A stretch of 64,000 nt of DNA from CAIWHR01 sp963708855 (GTDB taxonomy: Bacteria > Pseudomonadota > Gammaproteobacteria > Burkholderiales > Casimicrobiaceae): NCBI GenBank assembly GCA_963708855.1, contig CAVPUM010000009.1, positions 1 through 64,000 on the forward strand, written 5' to 3'. This document shows, in pieces, positions 29,182-39,758 of the stretch (position 1 is its first letter; each line of letters starts with the position of its first letter). The notes beneath the pieces are model-generated. The model was not told the DNA's origin. It ran no database searches and saw nothing but the letters and a program-made list of their open reading frames with translations. The position numbers and the translations under genes are program-made.

Positions 29182-31408
29182 TCAGGCGGCGCTGCCGCCG
29201 AGCTCGCCGATGCCCGCGGTGCCCACGCCCGCCGCGCGGCGGCCGAGCCGCCGCTCGCCGACGAGCCACTGGATCACGCCGATCACGGCCAGCATCAGCA
29301 CGATCAGCACCGAGCTGTAGGCGATCGCGACGCCGTAGTCGCCGTTGACGACGCGGTTGATGATGTACGTCGTCGCCCACTCGTACTCGGCGGAGACGAG
29401 GAAGATCACCGCGGAGAGCGTGGTCATCGCGCGCACGAAGCTGTAGACGAGCGCGGCGACGACCGCGGGCTTCAGCAGCGGCAGCAGGATCGTGCGCAGC
29501 GTCGTGAAGCCGCGCGCGCCCAGCACCGTCGACGCCTCGTCGAGGCTCTTGTCGATCTGGCTCATCGCCGCCATCCCCGCGCGCACGCCCACCGGCATGT
29601 TGCGGAAGACGTTGCAGACGATGAGGATCAGCGCCGTGCCGGTGATCTCGATCGGCGGCACGTTGAACGCGAGGATGTACGCGACGCCGATCACGGTGCC
29701 GGGAATCGCGAACGACAGCATCGTGCCGAACTCGAACGCATCCTGGCCGACGAACTTCTGGCGCGTGAGCAGGTAGGCCGCCAGGATGCCGAGCGCGGCG
29801 GTGACCGGCGCCGCGATGGCGGAGAGCTTGACCGTGGTCCAGAACGAGTTCCACGCGGCGCCGGCCCACAGGATGCCGTGCTCGGTCCACTCGATGCCGA
29901 AGGCCTTCGTGTAGTGCCGCAGCGTCAGCGTGTAGTCGCGGCCCCAGGTCTCGACGAAGCCGCCGGTCAGCGCCATCGCGTAGATGACGACGGTGAGCGC
30001 CGCCCACGGCAGGGCGACGCCGTAGCAGAGGCGGCGCGCGCCGTCCGGCAGCTGCGTCGGCAGGCCCGAGTCGCCCTTGCCGGCGAGCGACGTGTACACC
30101 TTGCGCCCGAGCACGGCGCGCTGCAGGAAGAACGCGCCGAACGCGAAGACGAGCAGCAGGATGCCGAGCGTCGCCGCGCGGCCCTGGTCGAGCTGCGCGC
30201 CGACCACCGAGAAGAAGATCTCGGTGGACAGCACGCCGAAGTTGCCGCCGAGCAGGATCGGGTTGCCGAAGTCGGCGATCGACTCGATGAAGCTGATCAG
30301 GAACGCGTTGGCGAGGCCGGGGCGCATCAGCGGCAGCGAGATGTCGGAGAAGACGCGCCAGCGGTCGGCGCGCAGCGTCTGCGCCGCTTCCTCCATGCTG
30401 GGCGACACGCCTTCGACGACGCCGATCAGCACGAGGAAGGCGATCGGCGTGAACGCGAACACCTGCGCGACCAGCACGCCCTGCAGCCCGTAGATCCAGC
30501 GCCCGAGCTGCCAGCCGAACAGGTACTCGAGCAACTGGTTGACGAGGCCCGAGCGGCCGAAGATCAGGATCAGCCCGAGGCCGATCACGAACGGCGGCGT
30601 GATGATCGGCAGCACGGTGAGGATGCGCAGCGCCCTCTTGTGCCGGAACCCGGTGCGGGTCGCGATCAGCGCGAAGGCGAGGCCGAGCGCCGTGCAGCCG
30701 ACCGCGCACAGGAACGCGAGCGCGAGCGTGTTCCACGCGACGCCGCAGCGCGTGTTGCCGGCGATGCAGCCGAGGCCCCAGATCTTCTCGGTGAACAGGC
30801 GCCCGGGAAGCGCCGCGAGCGAGAACGCGCCGGCATTGTCCTGCAGCGCCGAGATCAGGATCCGGACGACCGGGAAGAACGTGAACACGGCGACCAGCGC
30901 CGCGACGGTGACCACGCTGGCGGCGACGAACGGATCGCCCTTGAAGTAGCCGCGGCCGGCGAGCCCGAGCGCGAACAGCATGCCGAACGACGTGACGACG
31001 AGCGCGGCGCCCAGGCCCATGCCGAACTGGCCGCGCGGCAGCGCCGGCAGGCTCGCCGCGAGCGACTCGAAATACCACCCGGTCGGGCCGATCGCGAAGC
31101 CCTGGACGCAGCAGGTAGAGCGAAGCCGGTCGCGCCGACGGCGATCAGCGCATTCGCGCGCGCCGTGCGCTCCGCGCGTCAGGACGGCGAGCGCGGCGCC
31201 GGCGACGAGCAGAGCGCCGAGCGGCGCGAGCCACCACTTGCCGTGCAGGAAGATCTGCAGCAGCGCCGGCGCCGCTTCCTTCGTCGCGACGTGCGGGACC
31301 CAGCCCAGTGCGAACACGCTGTCCTGCAGCGCGTACCACGGGACGAGCAGGAAGCCTGCCGCGCCGACGGCGAGCCAGAAGAGCACCGGTCGGCGCGGCG
31401 TCGGTCAT
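29182..31408 (-). CDS. Fused two-domain ABC permease (FbpB/AfuB-like; frame broken near N-terminus)
   Basis: About 740-residue permease with two MetI-type domains and at least twelve helices. Both EAA loops are visible: EEAAQTLRADRWRVFSDISL and DEASTVLGARGFTTLRTILL. This fused architecture is usual for ferric-iron importers. The ATG at 31408 overlaps the binding-protein stop (ATGA). The first 110 codons contain several indels (about 31388 and a cluster at 31095-31150) that net back to the main frame. The transport core is intact. Confidence 0.87.
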
Positions 31409-32428
31409 CGCGGCGCTTGCGCGATCTCCTTCTCCCAGCGCTCGAGCAGGCGCTTCCTCGTCTCGCTCGAGCCGTACTTCGCGAAATCGTAGTTGATGAC
31501 CTTGAATTCGGTCAGGTTCGGCACCGTCGCCGGCAGCGGCACGTTCTTGTTGGTCGGGATCGCGTACTCCTTGACGTCGAGCCCGATCTTCTGCGCGTCG
31601 ACCGTCAGCGCCCAGTCGACGAACTTCTTCGCGCTGTCGAGGTTGCGCGCACCCTTGATGATCGCCATCGAGCCGATCTCGTAGCCGACGCCCTCGCAGG
31701 GCAGCACCGGCTTGACCGGGAAGCCGGCGACGATCTCGTTGATCACGCCGTGCAGCACCGTGCTGCCGACGTAGATCTCGCCCTGCTTCACCGCGGTCAT
31801 CGGCCCGATGCCCGAGCGCGCGTACGAGCTCACGTTGGCGTTGAGCGCCTTCATGTACTTGAACGCCTCGTCCTCGCCGAACACCTGCACCAGCGAGGCC
31901 AGCATCAGGTACGCGGTGCCGGAGGAGTTCGGGTTGCCGAGCATCACCTCGTTCTTGTAGACGGGATCGAGCAGGTCCTTCCAGCACTTCGGGACCGGCA
32001 GCTTCTTCTTCGTCTGCAGCTCGGTGTTGTAGCCGAGCGCGAGGATGCCGCCGTAGACGCCGGAGACGCGGTTCTGCGAGACCTCGCGTGATGCGCTGCG
32101 CCCAGTCCTGCAGCTGCTTGAGGTTCGGCGACTGGTAGGTCTCGAGCAGGCCGTCCTCGGCCGCCTGCAGGTACGCGTCGCCGGGGCCGGCCCACCAGAC
32201 GTCGCCCTTGGGATTCGCGCGCTCGGCCTTGACCTGCGCCAGCATCTCGCCGGTGGCCTTCTGGACGACCGCGACCTTGGTGCCGGTCGCCTTCTCGAAG
32301 CCGTTGGCCATGCCCTGGCACCACGCGGTGTTCGGCGAGCTGCAGTAGAGGTTGAGCTGGCCCGCGGCGGGCGCGGCGGCGAGGAGGGCGGTCGCGGCGG
32401 CGACGGCGAAGAGCGAGCGGCGAATCAT
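31405..32428 (-). CDS. ABC transporter substrate-binding protein 1 (frame broken)
   Basis: Periplasmic binding protein of about 340 residues in the AfuA/FbpA-like family. A signal peptide (MIRRSLFAVAAATALLAAAP, cut near AAG) is followed by LNLYCSSPNTAWCQGMANGF, a short cysteine pair also found in its paralogue. Later segments NPNSSGTAYLMLASLVQVFG, GPMTAVKQGEIYVG and CEGVGYEIGSMAIIKGARN are typical. A +1 break near 32091 is removed to join the halves. It starts 64 bases after the second binding-protein gene stops. Confidence 0.85.
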
Positions 32429-32467
32429 GCGGGACTCCGTTGGCGAAGGGCGCGCCAGTGCGCGGGC

Positions 32468-32484
32468 CGGGCGATTATCGCCCG
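32468..32484. other. 17-base palindrome between the two binding-protein genes
   Basis: A perfect palindrome, CGGGCGAT-T-ATCGCCCG, nine bases after the stop of binding protein 2 in transcription direction. There is no T-run. It could form a mRNA-stabilising hairpin setting the ratio of binding protein 2 to the downstream genes, or act as an operator. Confidence 0.4.
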
Positions 32485-32492
32485 AGTGCGGG

Positions 32493-33524
32493 CTATTTGG
32501 CGATGGAGCCGACTTCCTTGTCCCAGCGCTCCAGCAGGCGCTTGCGCTCGGCCGACGTGCCGTACTTGGCGAAATCGTAGTTGATGAGCTTGATGTCGGC
32601 GAGCTTCGGCGACAGCGGCGAGATCGGCGCACTGACGTTGGACGGGATCTGGAACTGTTTCGTCTCCGCGCCGAGCGCCTGCGCCTTCGCCGTCAGCGCC
32701 CAGTCGACGAACTTCTTCGCGTTGTCGAGGTTGCGCGCGCCCTTGACGATCGACAGCGAGCCGATCTCGTAGCCGGTGCCCTCGCAGGGCGCCACGCCCT
32801 TCACCGGAAAGCCGGCCTGCGCCTCGGTGACGACGTCGTGGATGAACGATACGCTCGCGAGCGTCTCGCCGCGCGCGGCCGCCTTGATGGGCGCCACGCC
32901 CGAGCGCGGGTAGTGGTTGATGTTCCTGTGCAGCGCCTTCAGGTACTTGAACGCCTCTTCCTCGCCGAACACCTGCACCAGCGTGGCGATCGCGGTGTAG
33001 GCGGTGCCGGACGCGTTGGGATTGGCCATCTGCACTTCGCCGGCGAATTCCGGCTTGACCAGATCCTTCCAGCAGGCGGGCGCCGCGACCTTCTTCTTGG
33101 CGAGGAGCTCGGTGTTGTAGCCGATGCCCAGCGCGCCCAGGTACATGCCGACCGTGCGGTACTTCGACTGCTCGGCCTGCTTCTGCGCCCACGGCTGCAG
33201 CTGCGCCAGCAGCGGCGACTTGTATTCCTCGAGCAGTCCCTGCTCGGCCGCCTGCAGGTGCGGATCGCCGGTGCCGCCGAACCAGACGTCGAGCTTCGGA
33301 TTCGCCTTTTCGGCGGCGATCTGCGCGAACGACTCGCCCGAGCCCTTCAGCGTCATGCCGACCTTGATGCCGGTCTCCTTTTCGAAGGCGACCGCGGCGG
33401 CGTTGCACCATTCGGCCTGCACGGGGCAGATGACGTTGAGCGTGTTCTGCGCGAAGACGGGCGCGGCGAATGCGGCCGCGGCGACGACGGCGGCCGCGGC
33501 AAGGCGTTTGCGGTTCGGGAGCAT
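32493..33524 (-). CDS. ABC transporter substrate-binding protein 2
   Basis: 343-residue periplasmic binding protein, clearly paralogous to its downstream neighbour. Signal peptide MLPNRKRLAAAAVVAAAAFA ends near VFA, then TLNVICPVQAEWCNAAAVAF. Shared segments include NPNASGTAYTAIATLVQVFG and CEGTGYEIGSLSIVKGARNL. Intact. It starts only 20 bases after the aldolase gene, with an AAAGGAAG ribosome site, so transport may be co-transcribed with aldolase. Ligand not proven; the family suggests Fe(III) or a metal complex. Confidence 0.87.
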   Translation of the reverse strand: MLPNRKRLAAAAVVAAAAFAAPVFAQNTLNVICPVQAEWCNAAAVAFEKETGIKVGMTLKGSGESFAQIAAEKANPKLDVWFGGTGDPHLQAAEQGLLEEYKSPLLAQLQPWAQKQAEQSKYRTVGMYLGALGIGYNTELLAKKKVAAPACWKDLVKPEFAGEVQMANPNASGTAYTAIATLVQVFGEEEAFKYLKALHRNINHYPRSGVAPIKAAARGETLASVSFIHDVVTEAQAGFPVKGVAPCEGTGYEIGSLSIVKGARNLDNAKKFVDWALTAKAQALGAETKQFQIPSNVSAPISPLSPKLADIKLINYDFAKYGTSAERKRLLERWDKEVGSIAK

Positions 33525-33544
33525 GGGAGTCTCTTCCTTTCGTG

Positions 33545-34606
33545 TCAGGCGACGGTGATGCTCGGGGACAGATAGACGTCCTGGATGGCGTTGAGCAGCG
33601 TCACGCCGTCGCCCATCGGCTTCTGGAACGCCTTGCGGCCGGAGATGAGACCCATGCCGCCGGCGCGCTTGTTGATCACCGCGGTGCGCACCGCGTCGGC
33701 GAGGTCGTTCGCGCCCGACGCGCCGCCGGAATTGATGAGCCCGGACCGGCCCAGGTAGCAGTTCGCGACCTGGTAGCGCGCGAGGTCGATCGGGTGGTCG
33801 GTCGCGAGCTCGGAGTACATCCGCTTGTCGTTCTTGCCGTAGGGATTGTCCTTGGTGTTGAGCGCGAGGTAGCCGCCGTTGTTCTCGGGCAGCTTCTGCT
33901 TGATGATGTCGGCCTCGATCGTGACGCCGAGATGGTTCGCCTGGCCGGTGAGGTCGGCCGACACGTGGTAGTCCTTGTCGGTCTTGAAGGCCGGGTTGCG
34001 CAGATAGCACCACAGCACCGTGGCCATCCCCATCTCGTGCGCGGCCGCGAACGCCTGGCTCACCTCGACGATCTGGCGGCCGGACTCGGGCGAGCCGAAG
34101 TAGATCGTCGCGCCCACCGCCACCGCGCCCAGGTCCTTCGCCTGCCTGATGGTGGCGAAGAAGATCTGGTCGTACTTGTTGGGATAGGTGAGGAACTCGT
34201 TGTGGTTGAACTTGAGCAGGAACGGAATCCTGTGCGCGTACCGGCGCGAGCACGCGCCGAGCACGCCGAGCGTCGAGGCCACGGCGTTGCAGCCGCCTTC
34301 GATCGCGAGCTTGACGATGTTCTCGGGGTCGAAGTAGAGCGGATTCTTGGCGAACGACGCGCCCGCGCTGTGCTCGATCCCCTGGTCGACGGGCAGGATG
34401 GACAGGTAGCCGGTCCCGGCGAGCCGGCCGTGGTCGAAGAGCTGCTGCAGGCTGCGCATCACCGCCGGCGAACGGTCGCTCGGCGCGACGATCCGGTCCA
34501 CGAAATCGGGACCGGGCAGATGCAGCGATTCCCGGGGGATGCCCTTGCAGACGTGCTGGAGCAGGCCACCCGCTTCGGCACCCAGGAGTCCCATGATGTC
34601 GGTCAT
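33545..34606 (-). CDS. Class I fructose-bisphosphate aldolase (FbaB/DhnA family)
   Basis: 353-residue class I aldolase, which works through a Schiff-base Lys without metal. The markers are LPVDQGIEHSAGASF, IPFLLKFNHNEFL (likely within the active-site region), VGATIYFGS and LINSGGASGANDLADAVRTA. Intact. The ATG at 34606 has a GGGAG site upstream and its own promoter. A class I enzyme fits a gluconeogenic or low-metal setting. It lies 107 bases after the pyruvate phosphate dikinase gene on the same strand. Confidence 0.92.
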   Translation of the reverse strand: MTDIMGLLGAEAGGLLQHVCKGIPRESLHLPGPDFVDRIVAPSDRSPAVMRSLQQLFDHGRLAGTGYLSILPVDQGIEHSAGASFAKNPLYFDPENIVKLAIEGGCNAVASTLGVLGACSRRYAHRIPFLLKFNHNEFLTYPNKYDQIFFATIRQAKDLGAVAVGATIYFGSPESGRQIVEVSQAFAAAHEMGMATVLWCYLRNPAFKTDKDYHVSADLTGQANHLGVTIEADIIKQKLPENNGGYLALNTKDNPYGKNDKRMYSELATDHPIDLARYQVANCYLGRSGLINSGGASGANDLADAVRTAVINKRAGGMGLISGRKAFQKPMGDGVTLLNAIQDVYLSPSITVA

Positions 34607-34651
34607 TGTCGAATCTCCCTTTCGTGGACAGCCATTTGCGGACAAGCGGCC

Positions 34652-34680
34652 ATTATCCCGCGGCGGCGGCGCGCGAACAA
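34652..34680 (-). promoter_or_regulatory. Sigma-70-type promoter for the class I aldolase
   Basis: On the minus strand, TTGTTC (34680-34675), a 17-base spacer and GATAAT (34657-34652) lie 45 bases before the aldolase start. It lets aldolase and the iron transporter be expressed apart from the upstream dikinase. Confidence 0.6.
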
Positions 34681-34713
34681 CGCGCGTCGCACGCTGCGCT
34701 GCGTCCGCGGGCC

Positions 34714-37505
34714 TCACGTCGGCCTGCGCCCCTGCAGCGCCGCCTGCGCCGCGGCGAGCCGCGCGATGGGCACGCGGGGCGCCGAGCACGAGACGTAGTC
34801 GAGCCCGGCGTCGTGGCAGAAGCGGATCGCCTCCGGCTGCCCGCCGTGCTCGCCGCAGATGCCGACGACGAGGTCCGGGCCGCGCGCCGCGCCCCCATTC
34901 GACGGCGAGCTGCATCAGGCGCCCCACGCCGTCGACGTCGAGCATCTCGAACGGGTTGTCGCGGAGGATGCCGGATTCGATGTACTGCGGCAGGAACTTG
35001 TTCTCGGCGTCCTCGCGCGAGAACGAGAACGTGGCCTGCGTGAGGTCGTTGGTGCCGAACGAGAAGAACTCGGCGATTCCGGCGAGGTCGCGCGGCGCGC
35101 ATGCATGCGCGCACGACCTCGACCATCGTGCCGAACTTGCACGTGCGAGCGCACGCCGTAGCTCGCCTCGACTTCCGCCTGCAGCGCGTCCACCATGGCC
35201 TTGACGCGCCGGAGCTCCTCGACCGTGCAGACCTGCGGCACCATGATCTCGGGATGCACGTCGATGCCTTCCTTCGGGCACTGCGGCGGCGGCCTCGAGG
35301 ATGGCGCGGATCTGCATTTCGTAGATCTCGGGAAAGGTGAGGCCGAGGCGCACGCCGCGGTGCCCCAGCATCGGATTGACTTCCGTCAGCAGGTGCACCT
35401 TCCTCAGCATCGCCTCGCGCCGCTCGAGCGCCGCGTCGCCGCGCTTCGCCTCGCGGTACTGCGCGAGGCTGCTGCTGCAGCTTGCCGAGGCTCTCGACGT
35501 ATTCGCGCGGCAGCTCCGGATCGAGCAGCTTCAGCGTGTCCGGCAGCTCGGCGACCGAGCGCGCGGCCCGCTGCAGGTTGCGCAGCTGGCCGATCTCGAA
35601 TTCGAGCTGCGAGGCGGTCGGCAGGAACTCGTGCATCGGCGGATCGAGCAGGCGCACGGTGACCGGCAGCCCGGCCATCGCCGCGAAGATGCCCTTGAAG
35701 TCGCGCGCGCTGGATCGGCAGCAGCCTGTCGAGCGCGGCGCGCCGCTCGGTCGGGCGTGTCGGCCAGGATCATTTCCTGCACGATCGGCAGGCGCTGCGG
35801 ATCGTTGAACATGCGCTCGGTGCGGCAGAGCCCGATGCCCTTCGCGCCGTAGTCGCGGGCGCGGGCGGCGTCGCGGGGCGTGTCGGCGTTGGCCATCACC
35901 TCGAGCCGCGCCACCTCGTCGGCCCACGCCAGCAGCGTCGCCAGCTCGTCGAAGAACTGGGCCTCGACGGTCGGGATCCGTCCCGGATAGACGTTGCCCG
36001 TCGTGCCGTCGATCGTGATGACGTCGCCCTCGTGCAGGATCGCGTCGCCGATCTTCGCCGTGCGCTCGCGCACGTCGATCGCGATCGCGTCGCAGCCGGA
36101 GACGCAGGGCTTGCCCATGCCGCGCGCGACGACCGCCGCGTGCGAGGTCTTGCCGCCGCGGCTGGTCAGGATGCCCTGCGCGGCGAAGAAGCCGTGGATG
36201 TCCTCGGGCTTGGTCTCCTCGCGCACGAGGATCACGCGCTCGCCCTCGCGGCCGCGCCGCTCCGCCGTGTCCGCGTCGAACACGATGCTGCCCGAGGCGG
36301 CGCCCGGCGACGCCGCGAGGCCCTGCGCCAGCGACTGCACCCGTGCCCGGGATCGAGCGTCGGCACGAGCAGCTGCTCGAGCAGGAGCGCGTTGATGCGG
36401 TTGAGCGCCCGGTCCTTCGCGATCAGGCCTTCCTCGAACATCCCGACCGACGTCGTCACCATGGCCCGCGCGTTCATCTTGCCGTTGCGCGTCTGCAGGC
36501 AATAGAGCCGGCCGCGCTCGATCGTGAATTCGAAGTCCTGCACCTCCTTGTAGTGCGTCTCGAGCTTGTCGCGCAGCTCGACGAGCTGCCGGTAGAGCGC
36601 GGGCATTTCCTGCGCCATCGCCGCGATCGGCTTCGGCGTGCGGATGCCCGCGACGACGTCCTCGCCCTGCGCGTTCACCAGGTACTCGCCGTAGATGACG
36701 TTCTCGCCGGTCGCCGGATTGCGGGTGAAACCCACGCCGGTGGCCGAGTCGTCGCCCATGTTGCCGAAGACCATCGTGCAGACGTTGACCGCCGTGCCGT
36801 TGGCCATCTCGGGCGTGATCCTGAACTGGCGCCGGTAGTCGACGGCGCGCTTGCCGTTCCACGACTGGAACACCGCCTGGATCGAGCGTTCGAGCTGCTC
36901 GAAGGGATCGGCGGGAAGCGGCTCTCCGGTGTGCTCGCGGTAGACGGCGAGGAACGCCTCCGCGAGCTCCTGCAGCGCGTCGGCGCGTCAGCTCGACGTC
37001 GTGCACGGCGCCGTGCTTGCGCTTGATCGCCGCCATCGCCGCGTCGAAGGCCTCGTCGGGAACCCCCATCGCGATCTTGCCGAACAGCTGGATGAAGCGC
37101 CGGTACGCGTCCCACGCGAAGCGCGGATTGCCCGTCTGGGCGGCGAGGCCCTCCAGCGTCGCCGCGTTGAGGCCGAGGTTCAGGATCGTGTCCATCATGC
37201 CGGGCATCGACATCGCCGAACCCGACCGCACCGAGACCAGCAGCGGGTTGGCCGCCGAGCCGAATCCCTTGCCGGACTTGCGCTCGAGCGTGGCGATGTG
37301 GGTCCGGACGCCGTCCATCAGTCCGTCCGGCAGCCGCTGGTTGCTCGAGGTAGGCGAGGCAGGCCGCCGTCGTGATGACGAATCCCGGCGGGACGTTGAG
37401 CCCGATCTGCGTCATCGCGCACAGGTTGGCGCCCTTGCCGCCGAGCAGCATCCGGTCGCTGCCGTCGCCTTCGTCGAACGTGTAGATGAATTTGCGGTCA
37501 CTCAT
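34714..37505 (-). CDS. ppdK: Pyruvate, phosphate dikinase (about ten frame breaks)
   Basis: Interconverts pyruvate + ATP + Pi with PEP + AMP + PPi. It is PPDK, not PEP synthase: the N-terminus IYTFDEGDGSDRMLLGGKGA, RSGSAMSMPGMMDTILNLGL, the phospho-His segment GGKTSHAAVVARGMGKPCVS, and the C-terminal FFSFGTNDLTQATFSFSRED and VVGICGEHGG all match PPDK. Breaks lie near 37345, 36985, 36340, 35710 (two), 35480, 35280, 35148, 35100 and 34895; once removed the frame runs to 927 residues. All domains are present, so the gene is probably functional. Its start overlaps the stop of the adenylating-ligase gene by four bases. Confidence 0.88.
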
Positions 37506-38934
37506 GGTTTCTTCCTCGAAGCGATGACTTCTCTCAATTTTCCGCTGCGCCGGTCGGCGAGCGGTCCGTGCGTGTCGAGACGGACGCGAACGTTGGGCAG
37601 TGCCTGCTGGACGAGATAGCCGTGCAGGGCTTTCGCCACCGCGTGCCAGGCTGCCTGCCGCTCGGCAGGGTCACGGCAATCGAGGCGCAGGAGCAGCCGG
37701 TCCGGCGCCGTCTGCAGGATCTGGAAACGCGAAGCCGGCGCGGCCTCTTCGACGACCGTCGTGAGCGCGAGCGGCAGCAGGCGCACGATGTGCCCGTCGG
37801 GCGCAGCCATCGACAGCACGTCGTCGTGCCTGCCCTCGACCTTTATGGCGGGCAGCGGATTCCCGCACGCGCACGGCTCGCGGATTGACGACGACGCTGT
37901 CGCCGAGATCGTAGCGGATGATCGGCTGCACGCGGTTGGCAAGGTTGGTGAGCAGCACCGTCCGCGATGGTTCTCCCGGCGGTGTCGGACGAAAATCGTC
38001 GTCGACCGGCTCGAGCAGCACCCAGTCGGCGTTGACGTGCAGCCAGCCCTCGTCGCAACCGAAGGCGATGCTCATGCATTCCGAAGTGCCGTAGTCGTTG
38101 ACGACCGGGCACGCGAACGCGGCCTCGATTTCAGCGCGCACGCTCGCGGGCAGGCATTCGCCGCCCGACCACAGGCCCGCCGGATCGATCGCGAGCCGTC
38201 CGGCTTTCCGCTCGTCCGCAAGCAGGGCCAGCATGGTCGGGTAGCTCGCGACGAAAGCCGGCCGATAGGCATTGAGTTCCCGCACCAGCCGCGGCAGCGG
38301 ATCCATGATCGAAAAGCTGCGCGCCGCGATCCAGGGGCTGTTCCGGGTGAGCCGTTGCCATGACGCGATGCTGGCGAAGTGATCGCCCGTCGCGGCGATC
38401 AGGGCAGCCCGCCCGCCGCGCGCCGCGATGCGCCAGGCGTGGGCGGCGGTGAATCGCGCGGGATCGAGATGCACGGCCATCAGTGCGTCGCATGTCTCCA
38501 GCGCGTCGCCGTCCTGCACGTAGATCCCGGGTTCGCCGGTGCTGCCCGAGCTCTTCCAGAGCACATAACGGCCGAGGTAGCGCTCGCCGATGTGCTTCCC
38601 GTCGGCGAGGAACGCGGTGACCCCGGCCAGGTCGACCGCTGGATCGGTCACCCAATCGTCGAAGCGATCCATCAGCGCGCTCTTGGTCACGACGGGCAGC
38701 ACGGCAGGGTCGAGTACGCCGGCCGGGAGATCACGGTAGGCATCGCGGTAGAAGCGGCGAGCGCTCGCGCGCGAAGCGCACCAGCGCCTCGAAGCGGGTG
38801 CGGCCGGCGGCGGCGATCGCTGTTGCGCCCGCTGCGTGCGTCCACCAGATGTCGCCCAGCCGCGAAACCCACGACCAGCAATCGACCGAGGCGCTGATCG
38901 GGTCCCAGAAGAGGCTGTGTTTCGCCATCGGCAT
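37502..38934 (-). CDS. PaaK/CapK-like AMP-forming adenylating ligase (two frame breaks)
   Basis: About 476 residues, related to phenylacetate-CoA ligase and coenzyme F synthetase types of the ANL superfamily. Markers: the P-loop-like SSGSTGEPGIYVQDGD, LWSGGECLPASVRAEI, VNDYGTSECMSIAFGCDEGW and IRYDLGDSVVVNP. Breaks near 38757 and 37872 are removed to join the ends. The start at 38934 or 38928 is preferred because the predicted transcript begins near 39033. Reactions of this family release AMP and PPi. The four-base overlap with ppdK suggests linked function. The acid substrate is unknown. Confidence 0.75.
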
Positions 38935-39039
38935 GGCGCCGGCGAGTTGCGCCGCATGCCCGTGCCCCGCCGGTGATATGAACGGCCCGGCACGGGCTGC
39001 GTTAGGAACCGGGCTGTGGGAAGCGGCTGGCATGCCCCC

Positions 39040-39081
39040 AGTCTCCGGCGGCGGCCTCCGTCCCGGGTTGATATTCGTCAA
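39040..39081 (-). promoter_or_regulatory. FNR/Anr-type box for the adenylating ligase-ppdK operon
   Basis: Perfect TTGAT-ATTC-GTCAA at 39068-39081. Read on the minus strand, a weak -10 GAGACT (39045-39040) lies 22 bases on, placing the box near -41.5. It is in the 398-base gap between two divergent units, which holds no gene but two such boxes. Confidence 0.6.
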
Positions 39082-39209
39082 CGCATGGCGCAGTTCGCAG
39101 CCCCGGGCCAGCGAACGAGCCAGTCCGCCGCCAGGCTCGGCACCTGCTCGAGCGTGCCGGGTTCCTCGATGGCCGTTGCTGCATCTCGGGCCGGGGTCGT
39201 CATTCGTTG

Positions 39210-39251
39210 TTGACGCGCGTCAAACGCCGATTGCGATCACGGGGACAGACT
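39210..39251 (+). promoter_or_regulatory. FNR/Anr-type box for archease-rtcB-prs
   Basis: Perfect TTGAC-GCGC-GTCAA at 39210-39223, then 22 bases and a weak -10 CAGACT (39246-39251). Predicted start about 39258, giving a 75-base leader before archease. Confidence 0.62.
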
Positions 39252-39332
39252 GGTCGCACGGGCAAACCTCCGGGTCCGAATGGTCGCCTGGTGCAGTCCG
39301 CGCCCGGGGCGACAACGGCTCGTCACGACGCC

Positions 39333-39746
39333 ATGCCTTGGGCACACTTTCCACACGGCGCCGACATCGGCGTGCGCGGCATCGGCGCATCGCGAGGCGA
39401 GGCGTTCGAGGAGGCCGCGCTGGCCGTGACGGCCGTGATCACGGACCCCGAGCGTGTCGCCGCGGAAACAGCGATCGACCTGCGTTGCGAGGCGCCGGAC
39501 GACGAATTGCTGCTTGCCGACTGGCTCAATGCGCTGATCTACGAAATGGCGACACGCAACATGCTGTTTCGCCGTTTCGCGGTGTCGTTGCGCGACCATG
39601 CGCTCGAGGCCAGAGCGTGGGGCGAGCCGGTCGATCGCGAACGGCACAGGCCCGCGGTCGAGGTCAAGGGGGCAACCTACACGGCCCTGTCCGTGGCACG
39701 CCGCGACGATGGCACCTGGGTCGCGCAGTGCGTTGTCGACGTGTGA
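39333..39746 (+). CDS. Archease
   Basis: 137-residue archease, the small activator that speeds guanylylation and turnover of the RtcB RNA ligase. N-terminal HFPHGADIGVRGIG contains the conserved His and Asp; the C-terminus CVVDV holds the metal-binding Asp typical of the family. The ATG at 39333 is chosen because the longer frame from 39207 begins inside the FNR-type box. Intact. rtcB follows 12 bases later, as expected for this pair. Confidence 0.9.
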   Translation: MPWAHFPHGADIGVRGIGASRGEAFEEAALAVTAVITDPERVAAETAIDLRCEAPDDELLLADWLNALIYEMATRNMLFRRFAVSLRDHALEARAWGEPVDRERHRPAVEVKGATYTALSVARRDDGTWVAQCVVDV

Positions 39747-39758
39747 GAGAGAAACGCG

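Noticed and set aside
34714..37505. PEP synthase (PpsA) for the dikinase
   Set aside because: The N-terminal TFDEGDGSDRMLLGGKGA and the C-terminal GICGEHGG and TNDLTQATFSFSRED segments follow PPDK rather than PpsA.
39207..39332. Longer start for archease
   Set aside because: The extension starts inside the FNR-type box and precedes the predicted transcription start.
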